Source of the DNA: Viola odorata
Lineage: Eukaryota > Streptophyta > Magnoliopsida > Malpighiales > Violaceae
NCBI GenBank assembly: GCA_963691705.1
Contig: OY829539.1
Coordinates: 15,116,186-15,180,185 of the forward strand
Direction of reading: 5' to 3'
DNA length: 64,000 nt
The position numbers and the translations under genes were made by a program. The notes beneath the pieces are model-generated. The model was not told the DNA's origin and ran no database searches. It worked only from the letters and a program-made list of their open reading frames with translations. Positions 25,605 to 37,249 of the stretch are shown here, one piece after another (position 1 is the stretch's first letter; the number at the start of each line of letters is the position of its first letter).

Positions 25605-28600
25605 ATGTCAACTGGTAAAACTAACAATCAGAAGAAAGAAAGGTGTGATCAGCGTAGAGAAGGACAATGGAGGAAGAATAGAGATGATCTTTGGTGCACC
25701 TATTGCAATAAACCAAGGCACACTAAAGAAGAGTGCTGGAAACTGCATGGGAAGACGCCACACAGAGAGGCAGGAAACAAAAGGGGTTGGCAAAAGCCCC
25801 AAGCCAGAAAAACAGAAGCAGTCACAGTCGGTACTGCAGAAGGATTCAGCCCAGAAGAGGTTGAAAAATTGAGACAGCTATTGGATTCACCGGATACAAA
25901 GCCAACAGGAGTAGCAGCAGCCTCATCCTCAATCGTGACAGGTATAACTACATTCCCTACTGGTTTAAGTGTTCAAAAGCAATGTTATAAGAATACTTGG
26001 CTGATAGACTCAGGTGCCTCACACCACATGACCTACACATCTAAACTTTTTCACAACTACACACCCTGTCCAAGCAACAGAAAAGTTATTGTTGCAAACG
26101 GCTCCCTAGCCACCATGGCGGATACTGGCAACATACAGGTCACACCTACTATCATTCTTAAAAATGTCCTCCATGTACCAGAACTATCAGCTAATCTCAT
26201 TTCTATCCACAGACTCACCAATGATGCCAATTGCCGTGCTATATTTCTTCCAAAAAACGAGGAGGAGGATTGCACTGGCTAAGGAGTGGCATGGCTTGTA
26301 TCAGCTAGAAGTTACTCCAGAGGTCAAAAATAAAGAACCCGTAGCTTTAGTAAGCTTCACAAGTAAGGAAACCATTTGGTTACATCATTTGCGTTTATGT
26401 CATCCATCCTTTAAAGTTCTAAAAGTTATGTTTCCTCACCTGTTTCTAGGAATAGACACAGAATCATTTCATTGTGAGGTGTGAACTTGCAAAACATACT
26501 CGTGTGACTTTTCCTATAAGTGATAAGAGAAGTTCTCAACCTTTCCAATTGATTCATAGTGATATATGGGGATCATCTATTATTCCAAACATTTCTGGCT
26601 CTCGCTGGTTTGTTACTTTGATTGATGATTGCACTAGGGTCACATGGGTTTTCTTACTCAAACAAAAATCTGATGTCAGTAACATTATCCCTCACTTTCA
26701 TTCTATGATTCAGAACCAATTTGGAGTTAAGATTAAGTGTTTTAGGACAGACAATGCTAAAGACTACTTTAATAACACCCTTTCCTCATATTTTCAGTCA
26801 CAAGGAATTATTCATGAATCATCTTGTGTCTATACACCTCAACAGAATGGAATTGCAGAAAGAAAAAATGGACACATTCTTAACTCCACTAGAGCTTTAT
26901 TATTTCAAGGAAATGTTCCCAAGGCTTATTGGGGAGAAGTAGTTCTTACTGCTACATACATGATTAATAGATTGCCATCTCCTATTTTGGGAAACAAAAG
27001 CCATGTGACTGTCCTAAACTATTTCTATCCACATTTTAGAACTACAAATGGTCTTATTCCTAGGATATTTGGGTGCACAGCCTATGTCCATGTTCATCAA
27101 CCTCTGAGGAATAAATTAGAACCGAGAGCAGTAAAGTGTATATTTTTGGGATACTCCCCTACTCAAAAAGGTTACAAGTGTTATGATCCAATCACCAGAA
27201 AAAGGTTCGTTTCTATAGATGTCACTTTTTCAGAAAGTGTTCCCTTCTTTCAGAAAATCTCACCCCAAGTAGAAGAGCTCAATTTTGAAAATTCTCAGCC
27301 TATCCCACCATTGGAACTTCCACCTAATCCACCAAATACTCCACCTAGTCCACCAGCAGCTCCTATTCAGTTACCACAAGAAGAAGATCCTAAGGCTACA
27401 GATTTATCTAGATTCTCTCGGGTATACTCAAGAAGAATTGTTCCTGAGTTGATACAAGACCAAGAGTCCAGTCCCTCTCCTCAAAATGAAACCACTGTAA
27501 GTCCTACTCAACCTCCATCCAATCAAAATACGGACTTACCAGATGACCCTAACAATGATATTGATCTACCAATTGCTATTAGGAAAGGAACCAGAGAATG
27601 CACAAAGAAACCCTTGTACCCACTATCAAATTTCATTTCACTAAAACACCTTTCAGACCCACATAAGAGGTTCATCTTGAGTCTAAATGCTATTAGTATT
27701 CCTAACACTGTTTTTGAAGCATTAAGACAGGAGGAATGGAGAAATGCAATGAAGGAAGAGATGAATGCATTGGAGAAGAACAAAACTTGGGAGATTATGA
27801 AGAAACCTACTGGAGTAAACATCGTAGGATGTAAGTGGGTGTTTACTGTCAAATACAGGGCAGATGGATCACTAGAGAGGTACAAGGCCAGACTAGTAGC
27901 CAAGGGGTACACTCAGTCATATGGAGTAGACTATCAAGAGACCTTTGCCCCGGTCGCAAAGATGAATACAGTAAGAATTCTTCTAGCACTTGCAGCCCAG
28001 TTTGGTTGGAACCTTCACCAGTTTGATGTGAAAAATGCTTTCCTTCATGGAAACTTGGAGGAAGAGATTTATATGACTCCCACCAGGTTTTGATGACAAG
28101 AAAAAGGACAAGGTGTGCAGGTTAAGGAAAGCATTGTACGGCCTGAAGCAATCACCAAGAGCGTGGTTTGGGAGGTTTTCCAAGGCCATGAAGGGGTTTG
28201 GATACAAACAGAGTCAAGGAGACCACACCCTATTCATCAAGCACTCTTCCACTAGAAGTATCACTGCCTTACTTGTGTATGTAGATGACATAATAGTGAC
28301 AGGAAATGATGAAAAAGAGGAGGAATTAAAAAGGAAACTGCTAACAGAGTTTGAGCTGAAAGAGTTAGGGAAACTCAAATACTTTCTTGGTATTGAGGTG
28401 GCTTACTCATCCCAAGGAACCTTCATTTCCCAACAGAAGTATGTCATTGACTTACTCAAGGAGACAGGGAAACTTGGGTGTAAACCAGCAGCTACACCCA
28501 TAGAAGTCAATCATAAACTAGGAGAAGCGAAGGAGGAACCAGCTGTTGACAAGAAGATGTATCAACAACTGGTTGGAAAATTGATCTATCTCATACGAGG

Positions 28601-29224
28601 CCCGACATAGCTTACTCAGTAAGCGTTATCAGTCAGTTTATGCATGACCCGCGGGAACCCCACTTACAGGCAGCGTATAGGGTACTGCACTACTTGAAAG
28701 GGAGTCCAGGCAGAGGGATATTGTACAAGAAAGGCAAAGAATTCATTGTGGAAGGATACACAGATGCTGACTATGTTGGGTCTCAGATAGACAGAAGGTC
28801 TACTACAGGTTATTGCACCTTTCTAGGAGGCAATCTCATAACTTGGAGGAGTAAGAAACAAGGTGTAGTCGCTAGATCATCTGCTGAATCAGAGTTTAGA
28901 GCACTTGCTCAGGGGCTGTATGAGTTACTGTGGGTAAAGATCATCCTAGATGACTTAGGAATCAAGCTGGAGGGTCCTATGAGAATCTACTGTGACAACA
29001 AATCAGCAATAAACATCGCACACAATCCGGTGCAACATGACAGGACAAAACACATAGAGGTGGATAGACACTTCATTAAAGAGAAGTTAGAAGGATTAAT
29101 ATGCATGTCCTTTGTGCCTTCTATGTCTCAACTGGCAGATGTCTTGACAAAGGGCTTATCCAATACGGTGTTCCATGGTCTGATTTGCAAGCTGGGAATG
29201 GAAAACATCTATTCCTCAGCTTGA
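25605..29224 (+). pseudogene. Copia gag-pol polyprotein, frame-broken
   Basis: Encodes, in order: a gag C-terminal stub with zinc knuckle (WCTYCNKPRHTKEEC, near 25694), protease (WLIDSGASHH, near 26000), a pre-integrase region (LHHLRLCHPSF), integrase with the three acidic residues in [14 protein letters not shown] and GIAERKNG, reverse transcriptase ([20 protein letters not shown] and YVDDI), and RNase H ending in TKHIEVDRHFIKEKL and LADVLTKGL. The reading frame changes near 26280, 26480, 28090 and 28600, so no continuous polyprotein is made. The N-terminal gag domain is missing. Copia superfamily is certain; lineage is not assigned. Confidence 0.9.
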
Positions 29225-29231
29225 GAGGGGG

Positions 29232-29433
29232 TGTTGAAGATTCTAATCTAACCTACATTATGAGCCTTGATTTACTTCCTAATTGGTGGCTGATTTACTT
29301 CCTAATTAGTGACTTATTTTCTTTCCATAATTCATTGTTGTAATTGCTCTCATATGTGTATATATACGTACTAATGTAATGAGTCTAAATAAGTAAGAAA
29401 TAATAGAATACTCTTACTCTTCAAATTCTCTCA
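29232..29433 (+). repeat. 3' LTR of the copia element
   Basis: 202 bp, nearly identical to the 5' LTR, with the extra two bases in the CTCATATGTG part. Followed directly by the duplication GTTTG. Confidence 0.95.
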
Positions 29434-31170
29434 GTTTGCATACCCAAGGATATCAAACTCAATTCCACACTCCCAGTACTTTTTCAATATCCACATGAAT
29501 TTCCCATTCTACCAAACATACTCTGCTTTCCTTCTAGAAGCAGGATGGAAATCCTTTGGCATGTTTCCACTATGTAGATTTACTGCACACCAGGTTACCA
29601 ACCTATTTTTCTAGGCAGGGAAGGCTATATTGATCATCACTATCATTTGGATATATTTATTGATCTCTTGGAGAAACAAGCATTAACCTGAAACCATGAA
29701 ACTTGATGTGGCCATCATTTAATCAGGACTTTTATTTTACTACCAAAAAGGAGTGTGGACTTCTCTTTTAATTGCTAATTTTAGCCATTTTTCAATCCGA
29801 ATGATTTTCTCCTCTTCTCTCCTATATCAAATTGGTATCAGAGCAAAGCACTTTGCTTGTATTAGGGTTTTTGGCCTGTAGCCATAGTAAGACATGATAG
29901 ATAGGAAACCAAGACCAGTACACTGGATTCTCTAAGGTGCAGTATTAATAGAAGAGTTGTTGCACAACCAAGGGTTAAATATCAGAACAAATGAGAACAT
30001 AACTGGAGACTCTGGAAGGTGACAAAGTATCCTTCAGCATGATGAAAGGTAGAAAACTAAGACAGAAAAGTAAGCTCCTATGACACAGTATCCCCAATGT
30101 AAAATTTCCCATAATTTTTTCCATTTTCATGTAAAACAGGAAGGGTTAAAATCAAGTAAAAAGAATCTTAAGAGGGAAATGCTCTTGGAGTGCAAGCAGA
30201 ACAGCAGTACGAGCCATCCAATTATTGTTCCTATACATACACCTAAAGAGAAGGTATGTAATTCATTAAAAGCAAAAAATGGCACTTAGTTTTTGCATTG
30301 GTATCTCCTCTCTCTTTCTACCTTACAATGGCTTTCTTCTTTTCTGTATTTTTTAAATCTATAATTATATTTTTATCTTCTAATCTGTAACCAAGGGCAA
30401 CAAATGGCGACAATTTTACACCACATGTACAAATAATATGCGCACAATACGTATAAACAGACATGACAAAATTAAATGAAAAGAAGAAGGATGATGGAGA
30501 CAAAGTGAATTACCTAAGCTCAGTTTTGGAATGAGCAACATCAGTTTGTACTGACAAATGTGGAATCGTAATCAACTGGCTCTCATCTATACTGTAAATA
30601 TCATGACCACATAGACATCCTATTTGCTTCCTCTTTGTAACCAAAATCAAATAATAGGACTCCAAAAACTTAATGCACCCTAATACAACAAAAGTTGTGA
30701 TAACAATGAGTCCTGATGATAAATCCACTGCTAGTTAGAATAACAAATACTTAATTTAACACTATAACGTACATACCAGCAATGCCATAAGCCTTCACGA
30801 CGAAAGTTAATCCTCCAGTTGAGCGGTTTCCTTCAGCAATACGCTGAGGCAAGTTCTTGATTTCTTAAGGAGTGTAAACGACGGGGTCTTCACTGATGTT
30901 GAGATCAGAGGCCTCAGATCTGTCAATCTTCAGCAAGCGAAAAAGGCACTTGTTGCGATCACTCCCTATCAGATAAAATCTCTGCGCACACCAGAAAACA
31001 ACTACACAATTAGTTATTTCCTTTAAGCAAAAAATGAAATTTTCTAGAGAAATATATGAAAGAATAACCACCTGGCGAGTTTCGTAGAGGCGGAATTTTT
31101 CGAGGGAATAAGAGTTAGGGTCAGGATCGGGGTCGGAGGAAGGGAGGATTTTGGCGGAAGAATTGGCCAT

Positions 31171-32090
31171 GGAAACTAAACAGGCGTTCTTCGAGGATTA
31201 GAGAAAGGAAACAACGGGGTAGCGGTTGTGGTGCTGTTGCGGGATACTGGTGAGGATTTTGCGAAGAGGAGGGGAAGGGGGGAATAGAGAATTGGGAATG
31301 GTGGAGAAGACCGGAGCGGTGAAGGAAGCGAATGATTGATTAAAAACATAAGGATCATATTGAAGAAATGGTAAAGTATAAGGATCAAACGGATAATTAC
31401 GTAGTTCTCTTTTAATAAAGAGAATCACTATTCTAACATCATAATTGTTTATTTCTACGGTACAAAGTTTAATTTGTCTTTGTTCTTGTCTGAAATTAAT
31501 GTTTTATTATAGTATTTTGTCTTAAAAAAATGTGGGATAATAGAACAAAAATCAATAAAAATACTCTTATTTCCTTATACAAATTTACGAGTGAAAACTT
31601 ATGTGAGAAAATGGTAAAACAATTAATAAACTAAATTTAGGGTGTGAAAACAAACTATCATTGTGTGAAAATAGTGTCTCCTTTAATAAATAGCAATAAC
31701 AGTGTTATTAATCTCGTACCATGCTCACCAGTATGGTTGGCACTCTCATCCCAATACTAAAAACGACATAAAAAATGTCGTACTTTTTCGATTTCTATCT
31801 CGGTTCTTATCAGTCATATCGGTCAAGTACTAGTCTGTATGGACAGGTACATCCCTTCCCAATACTAAAAAATGTATCGGAAGTGGTTAAATAGTTGTAA
31901 ATTTATATGTAATTATAAATACACACACATATATATATAGAGAGAGAGAGGGAGAGAAATATGATCTCTAAATGACAACTAAGACTAGTATTTTGATCAA
32001 GATCGGTATATCCAATACTAATGACAAAACCGAGATGCTTGCCCATATGGAATTAACAACCTTGATAAAGAGGTTTCATAGACCTGGGCA
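31171..32090. other. SAC upstream region and intergenic DNA
   Basis: The first 250 bases upstream of the SAC start codon are richer in G and C on this strand and are the probable 5' leader and promoter of that gene. Beyond 31430 the DNA is AT-rich with a short (TA)n(GA)n run at about 31935-31955. A block at about 31720-32060 has words such as ATCGGT and CCAATACTA that recur locally, but no element ends were found. Confidence 0.45.
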
Positions 32091-32467
32091 TCAGCCGGTT
32101 AATAAAGTGTTGAGGTCGTAGACCACCTCAAAAGGAGAAAACCCAACTGACGAGTGATAAGCATTATTGTATGCAAATTCAGCAAAAGCAAGAGAATCTT
32201 CCCACTTAATTCCATGTTTAGCAATTAAGACACGAAGTAGAGATCCTAGGGTCTTATTCACCACATCGGTTTGCCAATCCATTTGAGGGAGGCAAAGTGG
32301 TGGATAAGAGGAGCTTAGTGCCTAACTTCGCCCATAATGTTCTCCAAAAGTGACTTAGGAATTTTGTGTCTCGATCACTTACTATGCTTTTGGGCATGCC
32401 ATGAATGCGCACAACATGTTGAAAAAACAAATGTGCAATATGTGTGGCATCATGCGTCCTAGCGCAT
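32091..32467 (-). pseudogene. Gypsy integrase, C-terminal part (of the element at 32091-42389)
   Basis: On the minus strand 32282-32091 reads as gypsy integrase core (WEDSLAFAEFAYNNAYHSSVGFSPFEVVY fragments). Further right (32470-32283) come the [19 protein letters not shown] segment with frameshifts. The left half of the core continues across the LTR insertion at 38158, so the two blocks once joined. Reading frames are broken and the gene is dead. Confidence 0.8.
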
Positions 32468-33297
32468 TGATACGATCATGCATGGCTTCACTTTGGCGAT
32501 GAACGAACACACATTTAGAGGCCGAGAGACATACTCGGGGCTACCAAAAGTGGGCGAGATCCGTTTCAACCCGAGGCCACCCACTTGGCCGAGTTTCCTT
32601 CGCCAAAAGCCAACAATGCGCATTTTGGCGAAACAACCCTGGATAGTGTGATCACGCCAACGTCTTCCCGTGATTATGCCAATGAGAGCTCGGAGCCAAT
32701 GTGACCTTCTGTTTTGGGCGTGATCACGTTATCTTTAAGCGTGATCACGCTATCCCCTCGTCAGAAATTCAAAATTATATTTTAGACGTAATTTTGAAGC
32801 TCTTATAAATAGCTTCCTACTTCATTTTCTATAATTAGTTTTTTATGAGTGTTTATTGCTTGAGTTAAAGAGTACTCCTCCCTCTAAACACCTTGAAATC
32901 TCCCTGTAAGGATTATGCTTAGGAGATTCCTTGATTCATTGCAAGTAAAAACCTCTTACATTTTATCTTTAATTACTTGTTCTAGTTTACAATTGAATAT
33001 AACTTTTGGGTAATTTTGTGTTGATTGAATATTATGGATTCCCATTGGTGGATAATTGAATACAAGTTGATTTGGATGTTTATCTATTGATTGATCATTT
33101 TCGATTGGATTATTAACCGCGAATCATCTCTTAAATTCCCAAATTTTTGTTCTTCTTCCTTCTCTAAAATCCGCTGCATTTCTGCTCTAATCCATCTCCG
33201 ATTCTTGTGTTTCTTGTTCAAATTGGGTTTTGTCGGGTAACTCAAGCTAGATCTATTGGCACAATCCGACTCACTAAAATGAGACCGGATCGCATCA
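32468..33297 (+). repeat. 5' LTR of the gag-only element
   Basis: 830 bp. The U3 part (about 32640-32760) carries palindromic GTGATCACG words, two of them in the form (G)CGTGATCACG(C). A probable TATA (CTTATAAATAG, near 32811) follows. U5 ends in GATCGCATCA, which is nearly the inverse of its own start. Confidence 0.88.
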
Positions 33298-33662
33298 AGT
33301 AGTAGCGGAGCCAAATTGCTTGAGTTTTTTTAGATTTTTGAAATTTTTGCATCTATTCAAAATTGAGCCAAAATTGCTGGATGAAACCTTCTGGTATTGT
33401 GTCGTTGATGATTATATTGAGTTTGTTGAACTTTTGGTGAAGAAATCACATGATTTGATCAACAAATTTGAGAATTACCATTTTCTAGCATTTGGTGTTC
33501 TTCATGTTCATAGTTGTCAAATTTTCTTTGTAAATTCAACGAAATTTATTCTTCTTTCTTGGTTGAATCTTGTTGTGCTGAGTGATACAAAGTGTTTAGA
33601 GTCAAGAATAGTGGATTTCGTACTTGTTTTTCCACTCCGTATGCAAAATTGAAATTTTCCCA

Positions 33663-35141
33663 TGATTGAGCCTAATTTATAGTGGTTTTACCACTTGTTT
33701 CCATGTTTATTTGAATGGTAATTCTATATATTTCAGTATGAATTCCATGATTATCGCAGGAAGGAAATCTGGAGAGGAAGGGCCAAGAAGGGGCAGAATG
33801 GAGTCAAAATCTGGATAGAATGGAGCAGACACCTTTCTTGACCAAGAACAACTGCTTGGCCAAGTCGATCCTTGATATTTTGGACCAAGATACACACAAT
33901 CTATGGATTCTGCGCGCAAAAGAAAAAGATCAAACGAAGGATTCGGTGGATCTCCCGCATCTATTCTTGCGATTCCAGCAGATCTCCACCATTTATTCTC
34001 CAGATCAGCAGAAGATATATTATCTCATTTAGAATTCAAAGATCAAAATCAGAAGATTAAATTTGCGATTTGATTTGATTTGGTTGATAATTTAGGATTG
34101 ATTTAGAATCAAATTGTAATTAATCTAGAATTTGTTAGGGGATTTTAAGGGAGGAAGAACACTATAAATACTCCCCATTACTCTCCCTAAAGCATCATCA
34201 TATATCATATCATCTAATATCTCGATCTTCGGATCAATTCTTGGAAGAGGAATTTTATATTTTATAATAGTTCTATCATTTTCATTACTTCTCTTGGTTT
34301 CTCTCTAATTAATCTTTCTTGTTCCTGGTAGAGGCATTTAAGCATAAGACCTAATCGTTCTTATTAATCTTTACATCTGCATTTAATTCAATCTCGCGAT
34401 TATCTTTAACGCATTTCTGTTTGATATTGAACCTGGCCAATTTAGTGTTTAGCAGTCATTGCAGCAGTCATTCTTCTTGGTTGTGGAATATCGACTAAGA
34501 AGATCGAAGTAGAATCCTACGCGCTACTAGGTGTATCCAGGAAATGGTAGGGGGAAAGGTTAATCAGATCCAGTCCCGACTGACAACCGAGGATACTAGT
34601 CTGAAGTTGTCTTCCCCTAAGCCATTGAGGACGAATGCACCGTAGAGGTGTAATCGACTCAAGCCAGCTGCCAACTTGGTAAACCCTTTAACCAGTAAGG
34701 TGCTGATTGGTAAGGCATCACCTCTAAGTGTACCTGAGGTGGTGTTGATATAAGAGAGAAGCAATGGTCATAAGCGTACCTTGATCCTTTAGCAACTCTG
34801 TAGATTAAAGATAAATATCCATACGTCCATGATTGTATCTCATGTCTCATCGCTTGTCTAGCCTCTACTGGGAACTCTCCCCTTTTATGATTTCCGCTCC
34901 ATCAATCTTCCGTCTTGACCAAAAACCAATTTCTTGGCCAAGACGATTTACTCGCTTTATTTATTTTTCTGTCATTAGTTTAGAACAAAACCCCTCCCAT
35001 GCACCTAAGTGTTTAACTCTGGTCTTCTATCTTTTTTCAGGTCTAACCATTCTCTGTGGATCGATCCTCTTACCACTATCTACAATCTTTTGTAGGTTTT
35101 GATAAGTTGTAATTTATTTTTGGTGGATTCGACACTCATCA
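33663..35141 (+). repeat. Solo LTR of the Athila-like family
   Basis: 1,479 bp starting TGATTGAGCC and ending GACACTCATCA. It matches the 3' LTR at 57105-58592 over its length, including the block TGGTAGGGGGAAAGGTTAAT near 34543. The flanks TCCCA (33658-33662) and TCCTA (35142-35146) fit a 5-bp duplication with one change. No internal Athila sequence is present, so it is a solo LTR produced by LTR-LTR recombination. Confidence 0.8.
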
Positions 35142-35625
35142 TCCTACTAAGAACACCATCAAGTGTTCTTAAGTGTTCTTGAGCAAGTTGAAAAAAAATT
35201 TGTGTTTTATCCACTCCTGCCATCTAAATTCATGTATTTTGTGTTTAAAATCAGTAACCATTAATTTTCCTCCCTTCCATGGCCTTGCAATCACTCACTT
35301 ACACAAATTGTCTCTTTTGTTGATACACAAGAAAAATTACAAAAGAAACACAGGTGCAGATTTCTTCTTTATTTCCCAGCAACGGTAACTTGCATTTCTT
35401 GAGTCGTGTTTGCATTTCAGTTTTCCTTCTTTTACCTCTTTGAGTCTCATAATTATGTGTTATTCTTGTTGAGTCTTGCGGTGGTTATTCGAGACGAAAG
35501 GATTGATCGATAGTGAGCTTTCGAATCGAGACTTTGTGAGAATATGTTTTTTGAGAGTTCTTAAACACAAGCGCAAACACGTGAGGATGTGTGATTTCGC
35601 TAACACGTATCTAGTCGTATAGCTT

Positions 35626-37140
35626 ATGTTAATTTTTGCAGGCACGATTTCACAAGAGAGTGATAGAGAATGGTGTGGTCAAGAAGTGTGTGATGATGAT
35701 GGTAGCTACCAATGCGGTGGTGATGGTGGATATGAATCCTATGGTGAGGTTAGCAACCACCCCAATGATGATGATGACTACCAACCAGCTAGTGATGAAG
35801 ATTACGGATCCTATGGTGTCACTAGCAACCATTCCAATGATGATGGTGGTTACCAACCGTCTAGTGTTGATGATTATGGTTCCTATGGTGACCCTAGCAA
35901 CCATTCCAATGGTGATAAGAGCTCCTCTTATGTGAGTGATGGGTACCAATTTCATGGTAATGGGGCATATGAATTTTATGACGAAGATAACTACGAGCAT
36001 GGTATTGATAGTGCGGACGAATACCAAGATCAAGATGATGAAGGTTGTAGTGGGTATGAAGACTACGAAGAGCCTTTAACCCCTCATGCCTCAAGCTATG
36101 GCCTAGGTTCCAATTCCAATCAAAGCCTTGGTCATGGCCCTAATTCTAGAAGACTCGACCTCCATACAAGCACGCAAGTCCAACACAATCATGTTAGAAC
36201 CCAAGGCCGAGCACCTACGCCTTCTCCTCCTCACTCAAGCTATGGCCTCGGTTCCTCGAGACAAAGCCTTGGCCATGGCCCTTTTACTAGTGCTCCATCT
36301 TTCCCTTATTATCAAAGGGCTACTCCAAGGCACCATCAACCATTCCAACGCCGCCAAAGAAACGAAAAGTCTTCTTCCCCAACTCCTTTTGAGCACAAAC
36401 CATGCTTGGAATACCACCCAACAACACAAGAGGAATTAAAGGCCATGTTCCGAGCGTGGTGCCTTAGACAAGGTAAGTCGATTGATGATCTTCCATCTTT
36501 ACTTAAACCTAACAATGACCATGTGGATGGGAATTTGAGTGGAGAGATAGGGAGGAGAGTATGCTTAGTAATTGTGTTGAAAATGATATGGTTGAGCACC
36601 CTACTAGTGAGATGAGTAGAGAGACAATTGAGGGTGAGTATACCTAAACACTTGGGAAAGAGTTGGGTAAGTGTAGCCAAATATTTGGGAGTGAGTTAGG
36701 TGAGAGCCACCATACACTTGGGATTGAGTCGGGTGAGTGCCACCAAACACTCGGGAGTGAATCAGGTAAACACATGTGGCTAGATGTGTTTGATATTTTT
36801 GTCAACCCGTTGTTTAAATTTGGGAGGGTTACATTGGGGAGTGAAAAGAGTAAGTGTGCCATTGAGAGTGAATGTAACTTTGGAAATGAATCAGGTGATC
36901 ACATTGAGCTAAATATCTTTTAAGGTTTTGACAACCCTTTGTTTGAACTTGAAGATATTAATTGGGAGAGTGAAAAGAGTGGGGAAAGGGATAGAGAGAA
37001 TATCTTGTATTCTAACATGGATGATCCGTTATTTTCTATGTTTGACTCTCCTTTGTAGAAATTTCCTATGGGTTTGGTCAAGGATTTCGGTGCTTATGAA
37101 GATCCTTTCCTTTGCTACATTCCTAGATAACATTATACAC
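35626..37140 (+). pseudogene. Gag-like protein of the gag-only element
   Basis: The longest frame (35626-36615) encodes an acidic, Tyr/Ser/Asn-rich N-terminus with repeated units of 24 residues (DYGSYG...SNHSNDDGGYQP), then SSYGLGS...QSLGHGP and a Pro/His-rich part ending PCLEYHPTTQEELKAM. It is related to the gag leader in the element at 44620 (DEYQDQDDEGCSGYEDYEEP against DEYRDQDVASYSEYEDYKEP). Downstream to 37140 are frame fragments with repeated ESGECHQTLGSESG-like units. The conserved retrotransposon gag core seen in the other element is not visible here. Confidence 0.6.
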
Positions 37141-37249
37141 TTCTAGTTATGTGCTCCTTCCAAGGAATGTTGAATTATGTGCGCCCAAGTCACGACCACA
37201 AATTTAAAGCAATGGATTCGAGGACGAATCCTTTCGAAGGGAAAGGTGA

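Larger units (their letters stand above)
25205..29433 (+). mobile_element. Ty1/copia LTR retrotransposon in SAC intron 3
   Basis: A complete 4.2-kb element flanked by 5-bp duplications GTTTG (25200-25204 and 29434-29438). LTRs of 200 and 202 bp begin TGTTGAAG and end TCTCTCA. A primer-binding-like TGGTAGCGGAGC follows the 5' LTR at 25405, and a polypurine tract GAGAGGGGG precedes the 3' LTR (29223-29231). Gene order protease, integrase, reverse transcriptase, RNase H is the copia order. It is inserted antiparallel to the SAC gene. Confidence 0.95.
19791..31170 (-). pseudogene. SAC-domain phosphoinositide phosphatase (SAC2-5 type), decayed
   Basis: Homolog of plant vacuolar SAC phosphatases, which dephosphorylate PI(3,5)P2. 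Thirteen exons (minus): 31072-31170, 30777-30981, 30514-30679, 24597-24819, 23897-23973, 22671-22856, 22406-22503, 21620-21753, 21387-21521, 20618-20996, 20417-20538, 20097-20216, 19791-20006; all introns GT-AG. The N-terminus SLEKFRLYETRQ and the catalytic CX5R site in TNCIDCLDRTN (near 20800-20825) are conserved, giving about 720 codons. Lesions: TAA at 30865-30867 where relatives have Gln (VVYTP*EIKNL), and a net loss of two bases in exon 6 near 22835 that breaks GVND from GRVANDVETEQ. The last roughly 100 residues of the family are not found; transposon remains occupy that side. Intron 3 carries a copia element. Pseudogene is an inference; the gene must have decayed recently because everything else is well kept. 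Confidence 0.85.
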
